From Cyanobacteria bacterium K_DeepCast_35m_m2_023 (GTDB lineage: Bacteria > Cyanobacteriota > Cyanobacteriia > PCC-6307 > Cyanobiaceae): a stretch of 6,822 bases of DNA. Positions 5,919 to 6,822 of the stretch are shown in pieces; position 1 is the first letter of the stretch, and every line of letters starts with the position of its first letter. Where the stretch lies: the NCBI GenBank assembly GCA_016882345.1, contig VGQR01000106.1:1-6822 (forward strand), written 5' to 3'. The notes beneath the pieces are model-generated. The model made no database searches, was not told where the DNA came from, and saw only the letters and a program-made list of their open reading frames with translations. Position numbers and translations under genes: made by a program.

Positions 5919-6811
5919 CAGCTGCGTTGCTGCTGCTGGTTGTGCTGCCGCTGCCGTTCGGCAAATCGCGCCCGGTCGCTGTCGCTGAACTGCGCGATGC
6001 AGTGGTGGCAGCTCACGCCCGCTTGGTAATCGGGGTGCTCGAGTTCGGCGGGGGCCAGGGGGAGGCCGCAGGCATAACAAAGGCTGTAGCGACCGGGTTC
6101 GAGCCGGTGGTTCAGGGTCACCCGTTGATCAAACACAAAGCATTCGCCGTGCCAGCTGCTGCGTTCCTCGGGCACGTCTTCGAGGTAGCGCAGGATGCCC
6201 CCCTGCAGGTGATGCACCCCTGAAAACCCTTGCTGCAGCAGGTAACCGGTGGCCATTTCGCAGCGTATGCCACCGGTGCAATACAGGGCGAGGGCCTTGG
6301 GCTGCCGCTGGGCCACCAGGGGGCGCAGCTGCTGCTCGGCCCAGGTGGGAAAGTCGCGAAAGCTGGCGGTGCCCGGGTCGATGGCCCCCTGGAAATGGCC
6401 CACAGCCACTTCGTAGGCGTTGCGGGTGTCGATCACGAGCGTGTCCGGGTCGCTGATCAGGGCATCCCACTGCTCTGGCGGCACATAGGTGCCCACCTGT
6501 TCGGCCGGTTTGACGCTGGGACACCCCATGCTGACGATCTCGCGCTTGAGCCGCACCTTGAGCCGGGCAAAGGCCTGCTCGGGTGCCCAGCTCAGCTTGG
6601 CCTCGAGTTGCGCAAGGCCAGGCAGTTGGCGCAACCGCGTCAACACCCGTTGCACCCCAGCTTCGGGGCCGCTGATGGTGCCGTTGACGCCTTCGCTGGC
6701 CAGCAGGATCGTGCCGCGTACGCCGGCGGCGGCAGCCAGTTCGAACAGGTCGCTGCGCAGGGGCTCCAGGTCGGCCATGGCGCAGAAGCGGTAGAACGCC
6801 GCCACCTGCAT
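5918..6811 (-). CDS. trhO: tRNA uridine-34 hydroxylase TrhO (rhodanese-family, YceA-like)
   Basis: TrhO oxygen-dependently hydroxylates uridine 34 in the wobble position of certain tRNAs, a step toward 5-methoxy- or carboxymethoxy-uridine. The N-terminal domain carries the family's GTILLASEGVNGTISGP segment (33-49) and the LKVRLKREIVSMG strand (84-96). The rhodanese domain contains VIDTRNAYEVAVGHFQGAIDP (126-146) and the active-site loop YCTGGIRCE, with catalytic Cys178 and a second Cys184. The tail has two CxxC pairs (Cys245/Cys248 and Cys268/Cys271) that could bind a metal, and it ends in a Gln-rich stretch (QHNQQQQRS). ATG at 6811 is a plausible start, since the protein begins with the expected VAAFYRF strand. 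However, only 11 bases of upstream sequence are in the window and they carry no in-frame stop, so a longer N-terminus is possible. It is the first visible gene of the overlapping four-gene run, and its promoter is outside the window. Confidence 0.95.
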   Translation of the reverse strand: MQVAAFYRFCAMADLEPLRSDLFELAAAAGVRGTILLASEGVNGTISGPEAGVQRVLTRLRQLPGLAQLEAKLSWAPEQAFARLKVRLKREIVSMGCPSVKPAEQVGTYVPPEQWDALISDPDTLVIDTRNAYEVAVGHFQGAIDPGTASFRDFPTWAEQQLRPLVAQRQPKALALYCTGGIRCEMATGYLLQQGFSGVHHLQGGILRYLEDVPEERSSWHGECFVFDQRVTLNHRLEPGRYSLCYACGLPLAPAELEHPDYQAGVSCHHCIAQFSDSDRARFAERQRQHNQQQQRS

Positions 6812-6822
6812 GGCCGCTACGG

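Noticed and set aside
5919..6080. N-terminal extension of the channel frame to an ATG at 6080
   Set aside because: The extra 54 residues lie wholly inside trhO and are Arg/Pro/Ala-rich. The ATG at 5918 overlaps the trhO stop and is followed by a proper signal or anchor segment.

Overview
The window looks like a piece of a GC-rich picocyanobacterial chromosome of the Synechococcus/Cyanobium type. The evidence is a PsbP-like (CyanoP) thylakoid lipoprotein gene, two copies of the cyanobacterial HIP1 palindrome GCGATCGC, and recR and lipA genes in the cyanobacterial style. No mobile element, CRISPR array, tRNA or rRNA was found. Seven genes are supported: six appear complete or nearly so, and one runs off the left edge.

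Left block (1-1322, minus strand): a CyanoP lipoprotein gene is followed after 4 bases by an FAD-dependent oxidoreductase whose C-terminus lies outside the window. Centre (1366-3038, plus strand): recR and lipA, overlapping by one base (TGATG), diverge from the CyanoP gene across a short promoter-bearing gap. The recR start is problematic: it has no in-frame ATG, and an ATG with an adjacent purine-rich tract lies one base out of frame. A 176-base convergent intergenic stretch (3039-3214) holds two copies of a 27-bp tandem repeat and one HIP1 site.

Right block (3215-6811, minus strand, read right to left): four genes form a tightly packed operon in which every junction overlaps by 1 or 4 bases. 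They are a TrhO-type rhodanese (tRNA U34 hydroxylation), a homologue of the pentameric ligand-gated ion channels (Cys-loop receptor superfamily), a fusion of a glutathione-S-transferase fold with a C-terminal DUF952 domain, and a GNAT-like acetyltransferase. The channel gene contains an AT-richer core (about 40 % GC in 5341-5460, against 70 % in a sampled line of trhO), so it may have been acquired horizontally.

The most notable content is this operon: a predicted ligand-gated channel translated in series with a tRNA-modification enzyme and two uncharacterised enzymes. A shared function is not established by the sequence. Cotranscription is inferred from the overlapping stop and start codons.
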